This document shows positions 16,843 through 26,168 of a stretch of DNA of 43,977 nt, in pieces. Every line of letters starts with the position of its first letter. Positions within the stretch are counted from its first letter, which is position 1. Position numbers and translations under genes: made by a program. Under the pieces are notes generated by a model that searched no databases, had not been told where the DNA came from, and was given only the letters and a program-made list of their open reading frames with translations. The stretch spans positions 1 through 43,977 of the IMG/VR virus record IMGVR_UViG_3300050122_000067. One strand, 5' to 3'. The DNA is from a virus.

Positions 16843-18063
16843 ATGCGTCTTTTATCCTTAAGTAAATATCCTGGTACAGGTGATGGGGGAGCCGGTGTAA
16901 CATCTTTTAATACTAGAACAGGTATTGTAACCCTTCTTGGTAGTGATGTTATAACTGCACTCGGTTATACTCCTTTATCTGGAGCTAATGATGGTTTATC
17001 ATTATCTGGAACAATTGTTCAATTAGGTCAAACTGTTGGAGCGGCGGGTGGTCCTGCAAAGTTATTAGATAATAGAGAAATACCTTTTAATGGATTTTCT
17101 TTGCTATTTAACGGTATTGGTGCTGTAACTGGAGCACATTTAATATTAGAATATGATCCAGCCGCAGCAGGTCTTTTCGAACCTTATATATCATTTTTAG
17201 CTTCAAATGGAACTACAAATTCAACCCTTCGAATTGATTCAACAGGGAGTATTTATTTTGGGTTAAATAATGGTCCTTTTTGTACAGGAAGAGATAATTT
17301 TAGTCTTGGTTCTAATGCAATGGCAAACGCAACTACAGCAAGAGATTCTATTGCTATTGGTCCTCAAACATTATTTAATGCAGGAACATCTCAAAAGAAT
17401 ATTGCCATTGGTTCAGATTCTCTTGATACTTCAGGTTCTTCTATTGGAAGTTTTAATACGGTAATTGGGAGCATAAGTTTAGATAACGGATCTTCCGTTG
17501 GAAATGCTAATATTGTAATAGGAAGCGCAAATAATAATTCTGGTGGAGGAGCTATTGCAGATGATAATATAATTATAGGAAATAGTAATAATCTTGAAAA
17601 TGGCGTTACTAATACTATAGTAATTGGAGATAATAATGTTTCTGTACCTGTAAGTAATATTATTCTTCTTGGTGTAGCAACTCAAAACACAATTATTGGA
17701 AACGACCAAGCTGTTATTCCAGTAGACAACGGTAGCAGAGTACAAGTATTTGGTGATATTCAGAATACTGGTTCTAAACTGGCAATAAGAACAATAGTAG
17801 CTAATGATAATATTTTAACTCTTGATAATACGATTGTTGTAGATACAACATCCGGAAATATTTCATTGGGTGCAATTCCTGCCAACTTAAAAAATGGGGT
17901 TTTCACCATAAAAAAGAAAACAATTGATGCAAATACTGTTACTGTAACAATGTCAACGGGTAATATATATTCTTCTGCTGGACCTGCTACAAGTTTTGTT
18001 TTTTCAAATCCAGGAGAATCAATAACCCTTCATTTTGATGGAACTAACGCATTTATAATATAA
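16843..18063 (+). CDS. Tail fibre protein with YadA-head-like repeats
   Basis: The 406-aa protein opens with a tail-fibre repeat, SFNTRTGIVTLLGSDV followed by ALGYTPL (about residues 20-45), a known phage fibre module. Residues about 145-270 contain repeated N-x-[SA]-[IL]-G / IAIG steps (NFSLGSNAMAN, DSIAIGPQTL, NIAIGSDSL, NTVIGS, NIVIGS, NIIIGN, NTIVIGD). This is the left-handed beta-roll pattern of YadA/trimeric-adhesin heads, so a trimeric receptor-contacting domain is likely. The stretch ANDGLSLSG...LGQTVGA..G.PA...NR is shared with the 1499-aa fibre at 20698. It belongs to the host attachment apparatus. Confidence 0.75.
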   Translation: MRLLSLSKYPGTGDGGAGVTSFNTRTGIVTLLGSDVITALGYTPLSGANDGLSLSGTIVQLGQTVGAAGGPAKLLDNREIPFNGFSLLFNGIGAVTGAHLILEYDPAAAGLFEPYISFLASNGTTNSTLRIDSTGSIYFGLNNGPFCTGRDNFSLGSNAMANATTARDSIAIGPQTLFNAGTSQKNIAIGSDSLDTSGSSIGSFNTVIGSISLDNGSSVGNANIVIGSANNNSGGGAIADDNIIIGNSNNLENGVTNTIVIGDNNVSVPVSNIILLGVATQNTIIGNDQAVIPVDNGSRVQVFGDIQNTGSKLAIRTIVANDNILTLDNTIVVDTTSGNISLGAIPANLKNGVFTIKKKTIDANTVTVTMSTGNIYSSAGPATSFVFSNPGESITLHFDGTNAFII

Positions 18064-18074
18064 TTTGATTTAAG

Positions 18075-18341
18075 ATGGCATATAATACAGAGAGTGGATC
18101 AAGCGGAATATTTGCATCGGGACAGGTCACACTTGCGGCTGGAACAAAAGCTATTGCTATACCTGGTTTAACTACTTCAAGTAAAGGATATGTTAGTCTT
18201 GTCACACCAATTGCCGCAGCAGCAACTGTTATGTATCAAGCAGATTGTACAGCCGGTATCCTTACTATACAAGCAAATATAGCAGCCGGTACTATTCAGG
18301 CTTCAGATACATCAATTGTTAATTATATTGTTATACTTTAA
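18075..18341 (+). CDS. Small tail-associated protein (88 aa)
   Basis: The protein is rich in Ala, Gly, Ser, Thr and Ile and predicted entirely beta. It begins MAYNTESGSSG, similar to the MAYNTDPIASSG start of the Gly-rich adhesin at 25212, suggesting a shared assembly tag among proteins of the attachment complex. The stop overlaps the next start as TAATG. No family recognised. Confidence 0.5.
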   Translation: MAYNTESGSSGIFASGQVTLAAGTKAIAIPGLTTSSKGYVSLVTPIAAAATVMYQADCTAGILTIQANIAAGTIQASDTSIVNYIVIL

Positions 18342-18655
18342 TGAAAAAACTATTTAGATATATTGAACCACTTTGGCTTGGTAAGAATAAAAAAGTATCT
18401 ATAAGAAGCACTTTAGCGATTGCTTTTTCTATAAACTTTATGATTAATCTTTCACATGCTGTTGATAAATGGCAAGCCGGAAGATCCTTATCGGACCTGG
18501 CTATGGTGCTTGGAATAGAAGCCGGATTAATAGCCGGATTACTTGCTCTTCGTACATATCAAAATGTTCAATACGAAAATATGGGGGGAGGGGGATATAT
18601 TCCTCCGGTCGAACAGGTTGTACCTGGTAGTGTAAATAATTGTGGAACCAGTTAA
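18341..18655 (+). CDS. Small membrane protein, possible holin-like
   Basis: 104 aa with two hydrophobic helices: about residues 24-42 (TLAIAFSINFMINLSHAV) and 52-72 (LAMVLGIEAGLIAGLLALR). The N-terminus is basic (MKKLFRYIEPLWLGKNKK) and the C-terminus is Gly/Pro-rich. The size, two spans and place in a row of four membrane-protein genes suggest a lysis function, but no known holin family is recognised. Confidence 0.5.
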   Translation: MKKLFRYIEPLWLGKNKKVSIRSTLAIAFSINFMINLSHAVDKWQAGRSLSDLAMVLGIEAGLIAGLLALRTYQNVQYENMGGGGYIPPVEQVVPGSVNNCGTS

Positions 18656-18662
18656 TTATAAT

Positions 18663-18869
18663 ATGAAACAACTATTTTTAAATAATAATAACGCAATGAA
18701 AGGTCATCTTTTTTTAGCATCTAGTTGGCTGTTAAGTCTAGTTTCTCTAGGTCTAGTTTCTCTAATTTCTTTAAATAAGAGCATTGCTGTTATTTTAAGC
18801 TCAATTGCATCAATATTTGCGATTGTAAATTATGTGCAACAAATTCGTAAACGTAATAAAAATTCATAA
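18663..18869 (+). CDS. Small two-span membrane protein, holin candidate
   Basis: 68 aa from the ATG at 18663; a GTG 21 bases upstream would overlap the previous gene and is less likely. Two hydrophobic helices (about residues 14-31 and 38-57) are joined by a short LNKS turn, with a strongly basic tail (QQIRKRNKNS). The form is class II holin-like. It lies 3 bases before another membrane-protein gene. Confidence 0.45.
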   Translation: MKQLFLNNNNAMKGHLFLASSWLLSLVSLGLVSLISLNKSIAVILSSIASIFAIVNYVQQIRKRNKNS

Positions 18870-18871
18870 TC

Positions 18872-19165
18872 ATGTCTTTATTTCAATCAAACGCTCATCC
18901 AAATGCTAACAATAGTGTTTGGCTTGCTTTAGGAACTATTTTTCTTTTTGTAGCAGGTATCTTTTTACCAGCGTTATTTAATCATGCGGCTTATGGTGTT
19001 TTCTTTGTTATTTCTGAAGTGGTCCTTGGTGTCGCAACTTATTTTTCATCTAAGGTGGGTTTTCAAAATACATTTGAAACAAACGATAATTGGAAAACAG
19101 GTGTACAAGCACTCTCGGCTGCTGGAAACCTTATTGTACCTGCTTTATTTGTAGCATTAACTTAA
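18872..19165 (+). CDS. Small membrane protein (97 aa), holin candidate
   Basis: Hydrophobic segments at about residues 15-33 (VWLALGTIFLFVAGIFLPAL), 38-60 (AAYGVFFVISEVVLGVATYF) and 78-97 give two to three membrane spans with a short polar N-terminus. It is part of the membrane-protein cluster at 18341-20427. No family recognised; a lysis role is only positional. Confidence 0.45.
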   Translation: MSLFQSNAHPNANNSVWLALGTIFLFVAGIFLPALFNHAAYGVFFVISEVVLGVATYFSSKVGFQNTFETNDNWKTGVQALSAAGNLIVPALFVALT

Positions 19166-19171
19166 AATACA

Positions 19172-19591
19172 ATGTTAATATTTTTAGTCATACAAGTATA
19201 TTTATTACTTTGTGGGTTTTTTCTGGCAAAAAAAGACGCAGAAAGTTATTTGATGAAGGATAACATCTCCACCCCTACTGTCTTGAAAATCATAAAGAGG
19301 TGGCATACTGATGGAGTTGTATTGGCAGTACTGGTCAATGTTCCTTTATTGTATAACTTTTCTCACCTGTGGTGGGAGATCGCAGTCGTTAATATACTTC
19401 TTAGACTTGCTGAATTTGACTTAGTGTTTAATAGTTATGCTAACTTAAGTACAACATTCTTGGGTAGTACCGCACTTACTGATAAGATATTCTCAAAGAT
19501 ATTTGGGGTAAACGGCGCAATAGATAAATCAATAACATTTTTTAGTTTATTAATTCTTTTTAATATAGCAAAAGTAATATTTCATTTTTAA
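19172..19591 (+). CDS. Membrane protein of unknown function (139 aa)
   Basis: The N-terminal helix (LIFLVIQVYLLLCGFFLA) could be a signal anchor. Additional hydrophobic stretches lie at about residues 48-63 (GVVLAVLVNVPLLYNF), 66-80 and 120-137, giving three to four spans. It is in the same frame as the gene before it, separated by TAA AAT ACA. It is probably part of the lysis or envelope-interaction cluster. Not recognised. Confidence 0.45.
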   Translation: MLIFLVIQVYLLLCGFFLAKKDAESYLMKDNISTPTVLKIIKRWHTDGVVLAVLVNVPLLYNFSHLWWEIAVVNILLRLAEFDLVFNSYANLSTTFLGSTALTDKIFSKIFGVNGAIDKSITFFSLLILFNIAKVIFHF

Positions 19592-19602
19592 AAAACAACA
19601 AC

Positions 19603-20427
19603 ATGTGGATCTTAATTAAAGCCTTTCTATCAAAACATTTATCGGCTGTGATAGTGGCTATTCTTGCCGTTATTGTATTTTTTGTTCTTGATTTTGAGAT
19701 CAATGCGAAAGCAAAAGAAATTCAAAATCTTAAAATATCAAATCAAAATCTATTAGCGGAAAATGATAGCATAACCGTAACCAAAAATAAGGAAGGACAA
19801 GTTCAGTATGATAAGTATGCTTTGGTCGCTAAACAATACAGTGATTTAAAGTCTATCAATTCTGACCTGGAACAGAAAATAAAAGATCAAACTGGAAACG
19901 TTATAGGTGCTGTTTCTTCAGGGACCAAGTTAGTGGATTCCGGGGTCTTTAAACCCACCGTTGTTAAAGATAGTATTACAAAGCAAGCTGGTGTAGTAAC
20001 ATACATTCAAAAAGATGTTAATTTCTCTTTAGATACAACTTATTCAAAAGGCAATTCTCATAAACTTGTAACAAAGATTCATATTCAGGGTGTTCCGGAT
20101 AGTTTACAGATAACAGGAGTCCTTGCTAGGGATGAGATAGCCTTTACTGCTTTGACCGGGGTTAAGATAGATAAGGAAGGGAATTATGTAATTTTTGTTG
20201 TACCTGATTATCCAGGCGCAGTGATTACTCAGTTAAACGGAGCCATTATTGACAAACATATTTTTCAAAAACCTGATAAAAAAAGAATATTTACTCTCGG
20301 TGGTTCTTTTGGGTATATACCTATTCTTTATAATTGGTCAACAAAACAAACAATCTTATTTGGTCCAAACCTTGGAGCAAGTTTGGGGGTAAATGTTAAT
20401 TTAACGGAGTTACTTAGAAAAAAGTAA
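19603..20427 (+). CDS. Anchored coiled-coil envelope protein, spanin-like candidate
   Basis: 274 aa. One N-terminal transmembrane helix (about residues 14-30, VIVAILAVIVFFVLDF) is followed by a coiled coil (about 35-90). The C-terminal 150 residues are beta-rich, ending with a glycine/aromatic stretch (about 227-265, GGSFGYIPILYN...GPNLGASLGVNVNL) like outer-membrane beta strands. An inner-membrane anchor, a periplasmic coiled coil and an outer-membrane-like C-terminus would suit a protein that bridges the envelope in lysis. This is inference from architecture; a virion channel protein is an alternative. Confidence 0.45.
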   Translation: MWILIKAFLSKHLSAVIVAILAVIVFFVLDFEINAKAKEIQNLKISNQNLLAENDSITVTKNKEGQVQYDKYALVAKQYSDLKSINSDLEQKIKDQTGNVIGAVSSGTKLVDSGVFKPTVVKDSITKQAGVVTYIQKDVNFSLDTTYSKGNSHKLVTKIHIQGVPDSLQITGVLARDEIAFTALTGVKIDKEGNYVIFVVPDYPGAVITQLNGAIIDKHIFQKPDKKRIFTLGGSFGYIPILYNWSTKQTILFGPNLGASLGVNVNLTELLRKK

Positions 20428-20428
20428 G

Positions 20429-20695
20429 ATGGGTAATGATATATGTGATCTTATTAATAGAGTAAACGAGTTACAAGAGCAGTTTTATAAATGTGGGGCT
20501 GTTTATAGATCACCTGTATCTGGTTTACAATTTATAGTACGTCCTGATCAACACAAAATCCTCTTAATAAGAGGATATTTGCTTTTAGACAAGGACGGCA
20601 ATTCTGTGTATATTCATTTACGTATATTTCCTAATCAAATGGTTGAAATTGATTCTAACGTTGACATGACAGGATTAACTTTATATTTATTTTAA
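20429..20695 (+). CDS. Small conserved-looking protein next to fibre gene (88 aa)
   Basis: The start is helical (CDLINRVNELQEQFYKCG) and the rest beta-rich (SGLQFIVRPDQHKILLIRGY..., YIHLRIFPNQMVEIDS). This helix-then-beta layout echoes the 103-aa protein at 16516. It begins 1 base after the previous stop and ends 2 bases before the 1499-aa fibre, so it may be a fibre adaptor or chaperone. Not recognised. Confidence 0.45.
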   Translation: MGNDICDLINRVNELQEQFYKCGAVYRSPVSGLQFIVRPDQHKILLIRGYLLLDKDGNSVYIHLRIFPNQMVEIDSNVDMTGLTLYLF

Positions 20696-20697
20696 AA

Positions 20698-23600
20698 ATG
20701 GCATCAAATAGAATTCTTGTTGATTTGGATGGTGGTTTAATAAACAATCTAATTAACTGGAGACATAACCCTTTAACTAGCGCAGCTAGAATATCTCTTG
20801 GAGCATCATTAACCGCTGCTAACATAGGACTTTTTGTATTTGATATAAATCTTCTTCAAGGATTTTATTGGTCAGGAAGCGCATGGGTACCATCAGGGGG
20901 AGGTGGGGGTGGTGCGGTTTGGGGAAGTATTACAGGTATACTTTCTAATCAAACTGATTTACAAAATGATTTAAATCTTAAAGCTAATATATCTTCACTA
21001 GCACCGGTTGCTTTTTCTGGTCATTACTCTGACCTTACTGGACAACCTACATTGCTTTCTCAATTTACTAATGATCCAGGATATATAACTTCTGCTTCTC
21101 TTCCAACATTTAATAATGGATTAACAGAGACTTCAAATGTTGTTCAATTAGGTGGTTCTCTTATTCAAGATACATTTATTAATTTATCAACATTTGGTCT
21201 TGCTTTACAATCAGCAGCGGGAACTCAATTTGCAATATCAGATGCAGGAATTACTGAACAGACAGCATATGATATTTATGGAAATAACTCATCATTAGAG
21301 GTAATATCTTCTGGAATATTTGGTACTGTACAAGGCCCATCTGGAACGACCTTAATATATATTAAACCAGAGGGAATACTTATTACTTCTAATTATTTTG
21401 CATTACAGGCACAATTAGAAATACAGGATGGAACTCAAGGGAACGTTGGAGACGTATTTACTTCTATAAATAATCAGGGTCTTGGTGCCTGGGTTACTCC
21501 TCCGTCTGGAGCAACAGGAGTATTAAGTGCAAATGATGGATTAAGTGTATCAGGCAGTGTTGCTAAATTAGGGCAAGCCGTTGGAGCAATAGGAAATCCT
21601 GCTGCGCTTACAGAAAATAGACAGTTACCAATGGGCGGTTTTAGTACGAATTTTGATAGTGGAAACTTTACTATTACAAATCCAAATCCATATTTCTTAG
21701 ATGTTACTGTGCCATCAGGGGGAGGGGTATATTATTTTAAGAGAGTTAATTTTAATACAAATGTAACATCACATCAGTTTTATGATTGGTACCTTTCTAC
21801 AGATAACGGAGATGGAACATTTGATCACGTTCAAGCACAAGGATTCCGTGGTAATGGTAATACTATACCTAACTGGTTTGAATCTTTAGAATATCAATAC
21901 CTGAGTGCTGGTTATGAAAGACATATTCAATTCCAGGCTTATAATTCTGAATTGCGTTTGTCTTCTTATACTTATGCATTTTCTGGAATTGACTTCGCGC
22001 ATGATTCATGTCTATTTTTCCATTCACTTACTTCATGGGCAATTAGGAGTATGGGAACTCAACATGAGGGGTTATTTTATTCAGGTGGAACACCAACAGC
22101 CCCTGGTCAATTCGGATTTGGTAATGATGATTTAGCGGGTGGAACTTTAACTGGTTATATTGAAAAATGCGATTCAGTAAATCACAAAGTATCTTTACAA
22201 AATAATGGAAATGATCCATCTGGGACTTCTTATGAATTTCAAGGTTTTCCAAAAATATATTTTGATACCATAGGTTCTCATTCAATTTATGTTGATGGTT
22301 CCGATTGGTCTTTACATGCTGATAAGGTGTGGGTTGCAAATCCATCATCCAATACATTTTCTATTGATAATGCGTCTACTTTAGATTTACAAATTAATTT
22401 CCAGCCTTCTAGGAATACGTATCATATGATCGTATCTACGGCAACGGCTGAGTGGGGAGATTATATTCCTTCACCTAACGGATACTCAAGAACATTTTAC
22501 TGGGGGACAACTCAGATGCTTTCATTGAGCAAATCGGTTGCTTTATTTAGTACACCGGTCCAGATTGAAGACGGAAGTCAGGGGACTATAGGAAATGTTT
22601 TTACTTCTATAGATATTAATGGAACCGGACGGTGGGAACCGGTATCAATTGGTGGAATTGCGGCTGGAGGAGATTTATCAGGAACCTTTCCAAATCCAAC
22701 AGTCCTTAATAGTGCAGTAATAGGCAAAGTTCTTACTGGATATGTTTCAGGAGCAGGAGTTGTTTCCCCAACTGATACAATATTATCAGCTATTGAAAAA
22801 TTGAATGGTAATATTGGTGCTTTGGTTACCGGTGTATCATCATTTAATAGTCGTACCGGTGCTATTACTTTATTAAGTTCAGATGTAACAGGAGCTTTAG
22901 GATTTACACCACAACCGGCAGGAAATTATATTACTGCCTTAACTGGAGACGTTACAGCCGCCGGTCCAGGTTCATCAGTAGCAACTCTTGCGACTGTTAA
23001 TGCAAATGTTGGATCGTTTGGTGACGCTACCCACGTAGCAGCGTTTACTGTAAATGCAAAAGGATTAATTACAGCAGCTTCGAGCGTTGCAATAACCTTC
23101 CCAGTGACTTCAGTATTTGGAAGAACGGGGGCGGTGGTTGCTACAACCGGAGATTATACTATTGCTCAAATTACAAATGGGTTGTCTAATGTTCTTGCAT
23201 CGGGAGATTTGTTTGTAGGAAACGGAAGCAATATTGCTACAGGTGTACCTGCATCAGGTGATTTAACTCTAAGTAATACAGGAGCCTTTACAATAGGATC
23301 TAACGTTGTTACGTATGCTAAAATGCAGCAAGCTTCTGCACATACTTTGCTTGGTAATCCGACAGGGGCAACAGCTAACATTTCTGAAATAACTCTTGGT
23401 TCAGGTTTGTCATTTAGTGGAACAACTCTTACTGCTACAGGAACAGGTGGAACAGTAACTTCTTTTTCAGCGGGTACTCTTTCTCCTTTATTTACTACAT
23501 CAGTTGCTAACCCAACCACTACCCCTGCATTAACCTTTAGTTTATCTAATGCAGGTGCGTTTACTATTTTCGGAAATGATACAGCGGGTTCAGCGGCACC

Positions 23601-25197
23601 AACATTCTTTACTCCGACTCTAACAGACGGACTTTTTGCGAACGAAGGAACAACAACTACTGTACTTCATGGAAACGCTGCGGGTAATCTTTCTTTTGCT
23701 GCTGTTGCAAATGCAGATCTTGCAAATAGTTCAATTACGTTTTCTGCACCAGGAACATCGGGACTTGCTCCTAACTGGTTGACTTCACCAGTATCATTAG
23801 GAGGCACAGCAACATTAGAGATTCCTTTAGCTTCAACAGCAAGCGTTACAGCAGGATTAATAAGTAATACAAACTTTAATACTTTTAATAATAAACAACC
23901 AGCGGGTAACTATATAACAGCTTTAACTGGAGATGGAACAGCGGCTGGTCCTGGTAGCGTTGCGTTTACACTTGCAACTGTCAATGCAAACGTTGGGACC
24001 TTTGGTGATTCAACCCATGTAGGACAATTCACTGTAAATGCTAAGGGATTAATAACAGCCGCTTCCGCTGTGGCTATTGCTTTTCCAGTAACTTTTGTTT
24101 TCGGTAGAACCGGAGCAGTCGTTGCAACAACAGGTGATTATACGATAGCGCAAATTACAAATGGATTATCAAACGTTCTTGCGGCAACAGATATTTTTGT
24201 AGGAAGTGCTGGTGGTCTTGCTGTAGCTGTTCCTTTAACTGGGGATGCTTCTATAACAAGTGCTGGTGTATTAACCCTGGGAGCAAACGTTGTTACTTAT
24301 GCAAAATTCCAACAAGTAGCAGCAGCAAGTTTAGTAGGAAATCCAACTGGATCATTGGCTAATGCAGAAGGAATTACTCTGGGAACAGGATTATCTTTTA
24401 CAGGAACCGTATTAAATGTGACAGGCATTCCAACATCTGTATCTAATATAGATGGTTCATTAACTATATCTCCTACAACAGGAGCCGTGATAGCTTCATT
24501 AAATGTAGCACACGCTAATACCTGGACAGGAATTCAGTCATTCACTGCTGGCACTTTAGTTTCACTTGCAAATACCGCTCTTGCTCCGGCTCATACCTTT
24601 ACCCTGTCAGGTGCTGTATTAATGACTTCTCCTGTAGCAGGGGATATGGAAGTAGATTCAACGGGTCTTCTTTATTATACTAACCTTTCCACCTCTCGTG
24701 CTAAAGTGGATGTTGAACATTTTATATGTTTAACGGCTGCGTATACCCTTACTTCTCAGACTGGTGCTCAAAAGATGTTTAATGCTACTACTAATGGAGC
24801 ATTAACTGTTGCTGCATCTACAACTTATTTCTTTGAGTGTGATTTTAATATAAGCAACATGTCTGCTACATCGGGTAGTTTTGGTTTTGCTTTTGGGGGA
24901 ACTGCTACAATTACTTCTCAAGGTTGGAAAGCAGTTGCAACTAAAAGCACTTTAACTGCTGCGACTAATCCTACAATGACTTATAATACCATAGCAAATA
25001 TTACATTAACATCAGCTAATACAACAACAACCGGTGCAGCGTTGATTAGAGGTATAATAAGAATAAACGCTGGTGGTACACTTATACCACAAATTTCTTT
25101 AGGTGTTGCAAACGCAGCTATTATGGGTGTCAACTCATATTTTAGAATCTGGCCTGTAGGATCAAATGTGGTAACAAATCTTGGAGCTTGGAGTTAA
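20698..25197 (+). CDS. Large tail fibre / receptor-binding protein (1499 aa)
   Basis: A long, Thr/Ser/Gly/Ala-rich fibre with no cleavable signal. Residues about 80-150 hold fibre repeats (WGSITGILSNQTDLQNDL, FSGHYSDLTGQPTLLS, FTNDPGYITS). The middle (about 310-620) is a larger beta domain with many aromatics. Residues about 720-1245 hold repeats of the SFNSRTGAITLLSSDV / VFGRTGAVVATTGDYT type, including an internal duplication (nucleotides 22924-23440 and 23908-24426). The C-terminus (about 1335-1499) looks like a compact beta head domain, a common place for receptor binding. It shares the NDGLS-SG...LGQ-VGA module with the gene at 16843. It is the largest part of the host-recognition apparatus here. 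Confidence 0.8.
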   Translation: MASNRILVDLDGGLINNLINWRHNPLTSAARISLGASLTAANIGLFVFDINLLQGFYWSGSAWVPSGGGGGGAVWGSITGILSNQTDLQNDLNLKANISSLAPVAFSGHYSDLTGQPTLLSQFTNDPGYITSASLPTFNNGLTETSNVVQLGGSLIQDTFINLSTFGLALQSAAGTQFAISDAGITEQTAYDIYGNNSSLEVISSGIFGTVQGPSGTTLIYIKPEGILITSNYFALQAQLEIQDGTQGNVGDVFTSINNQGLGAWVTPPSGATGVLSANDGLSVSGSVAKLGQAVGAIGNPAALTENRQLPMGGFSTNFDSGNFTITNPNPYFLDVTVPSGGGVYYFKRVNFNTNVTSHQFYDWYLSTDNGDGTFDHVQAQGFRGNGNTIPNWFESLEYQYLSAGYERHIQFQAYNSELRLSSYTYAFSGIDFAHDSCLFFHSLTSWAIRSMGTQHEGLFYSGGTPTAPGQFGFGNDDLAGGTLTGYIEKCDSVNHKVSLQNNGNDPSGTSYEFQGFPKIYFDTIGSHSIYVDGSDWSLHADKVWVANPSSNTFSIDNASTLDLQINFQPSRNTYHMIVSTATAEWGDYIPSPNGYSRTFYWGTTQMLSLSKSVALFSTPVQIEDGSQGTIGNVFTSIDINGTGRWEPVSIGGIAAGGDLSGTFPNPTVLNSAVIGKVLTGYVSGAGVVSPTDTILSAIEKLNGNIGALVTGVSSFNSRTGAITLLSSDVTGALGFTPQPAGNYITALTGDVTAAGPGSSVATLATVNANVGSFGDATHVAAFTVNAKGLITAASSVAITFPVTSVFGRTGAVVATTGDYTIAQITNGLSNVLASGDLFVGNGSNIATGVPASGDLTLSNTGAFTIGSNVVTYAKMQQASAHTLLGNPTGATANISEITLGSGLSFSGTTLTATGTGGTVTSFSAGTLSPLFTTSVANPTTTPALTFSLSNAGAFTIFGNDTAGSAAPTFFTPTLTDGLFANEGTTTTVLHGNAAGNLSFAAVANADLANSSITFSAPGTSGLAPNWLTSPVSLGGTATLEIPLASTASVTAGLISNTNFNTFNNKQPAGNYITALTGDGTAAGPGSVAFTLATVNANVGTFGDSTHVGQFTVNAKGLITAASAVAIAFPVTFVFGRTGAVVATTGDYTIAQITNGLSNVLAATDIFVGSAGGLAVAVPLTGDASITSAGVLTLGANVVTYAKFQQVAAASLVGNPTGSLANAEGITLGTGLSFTGTVLNVTGIPTSVSNIDGSLTISPTTGAVIASLNVAHANTWTGIQSFTAGTLVSLANTALAPAHTFTLSGAVLMTSPVAGDMEVDSTGLLYYTNLSTSRAKVDVEHFICLTAAYTLTSQTGAQKMFNATTNGALTVAASTTYFFECDFNISNMSATSGSFGFAFGGTATITSQGWKAVATKSTLTAATNPTMTYNTIANITLTSANTTTTGAALIRGIIRINAGGTLIPQISLGVANAAIMGVNSYFRIWPVGSNVVTNLGAWS
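22924..23440 (+). repeat. Internal fibre repeat, copy 1
   Basis: It encodes a unit beginning NYITALTGDVTAAGPG, containing VNAKGLITAAS, VFGRTGAVVATTGDYTIAQ and NVVTYAKMQQ, and ending near TLTATG. It matches copy 2 at 23908-24426 closely in protein, while many third codon positions differ. Confidence 0.75.
23908..24426 (+). repeat. Internal fibre repeat, copy 2
   Basis: It encodes NYITALTGDGTAAGPG, VNAKGLITAAS, VFGRTGAVVATTGDYTIAQ and NVVTYAKFQQ in the same order as copy 1. The core VFGRTGAVVATTGDYTIAQ is identical in protein but recoded at many codons, so the duplication is old and under selection on the protein. Confidence 0.75.
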
Positions 25198-25211
25198 TAA
25201 AAAAATAATTT

Positions 25212-26159
25212 ATGGCCTATAATACTGATCCTATCGCTTCTTCTGGTCAAACCGGTTTATTAGCCGCTACTGATTTTAATACATTCAGTAATAAGGCTAG
25301 AACTATTAATGTACAAATATTTAATACAGCGGGTATATTTACTTGGACTAAACCAGCCGGAGCACAAATAGTTCATGTTAAAATGATTGGTGGAGGTGGA
25401 GGTGGGCTTGCTGGTAGTATTGCGACAAGTGGTACAGCTATTGGAGGAACAGGTGGTGGTAGTGGAGGACTTTCTGAAAGTATATTTCCTGCCGTATTGT
25501 TAGGAGCAACGGAAACTGTTATAGTAGGGGCGGGTGGAACCGGTGGAACTGGTATTAATACAGTGGGTAATCCTACAGTATTAGGAACTAACGGTGGAGC
25601 ATCTTCTTTCGGTTCATGGTTATTTGCAAGTCTTGGAAGTGCCGGAACATCAGCCGGAACAGTGGGTTTAGCTGGTGGTGGTTATCCTGCAATTTCAGGA
25701 GCAGCTACAAATAATGGTAGTAATGGTGGAGCAGCAGGAGGAGCTGTAGTTGGTACCTTTATGGCTCCTTCAGGGGGTGGTGCAGGGGGTAATATTACAG
25801 CAGGTGGACAAACTCCTGGTGAGAATGGCGGGACAGTTGGTGCTGCTAATCTTGCAAATAGAAATTCACCAGCAGGATATGCTGGTCTTATAGAAGGTGG
25901 ACTTGGTGCAACCTCATTAGTATCACCAAATGGTGGAAATGGAAATACATTAGGTGTAAATTCAATTGTTGGTGGTTCTGGTGGTGGGGGAGGAATGTTT
26001 GCACAAGCAGCAGATAATTCTAACGCTGGTAATGGCGGTAATGGTGGATTCCCAGGTGGTGGGGGTGGAGGAGGAGGTGCTAATAGACAAGCTGGTTTCT
26101 TCTCAGGAAATGGTGGTAATGGAGCAAGCGGTATAGTAGTTGTAACAACATACTTTTAA
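25212..26159 (+). CDS. Glycine-rich adhesin / fibre tip
   Basis: 315 aa. The N-terminal FNTFSNKARTINVQIF and a beta segment TFTWTKPAG-type (FTWTKPAGAQIVHVKMIG) are followed by long glycine runs (for example MIGGGGGGLAG, GGTGGGSGG, PGGGGGGGGAN) to the C-terminal GASGIVVVTTYF. This architecture matches the glycine-rich phage fibre family, in which packed polyglycine-II helices build the receptor-binding tip, as in T-even-like gp38 adhesins. The family link is from established knowledge; the receptor is unknown. It shares its MAYNT start with the gene at 18075. Confidence 0.75.
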   Translation: MAYNTDPIASSGQTGLLAATDFNTFSNKARTINVQIFNTAGIFTWTKPAGAQIVHVKMIGGGGGGLAGSIATSGTAIGGTGGGSGGLSESIFPAVLLGATETVIVGAGGTGGTGINTVGNPTVLGTNGGASSFGSWLFASLGSAGTSAGTVGLAGGGYPAISGAATNNGSNGGAAGGAVVGTFMAPSGGGAGGNITAGGQTPGENGGTVGAANLANRNSPAGYAGLIEGGLGATSLVSPNGGNGNTLGVNSIVGGSGGGGGMFAQAADNSNAGNGGNGGFPGGGGGGGGANRQAGFFSGNGGNGASGIVVVTTYF

Positions 26160-26168
26160 AAATAATAT

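Noticed and set aside
18872-19591. In-frame pair of membrane-protein genes as a readthrough fusion
   Set aside because: The spacing (TAA plus two codons) is ordinary for this operon and each half makes sense as a separate membrane protein.
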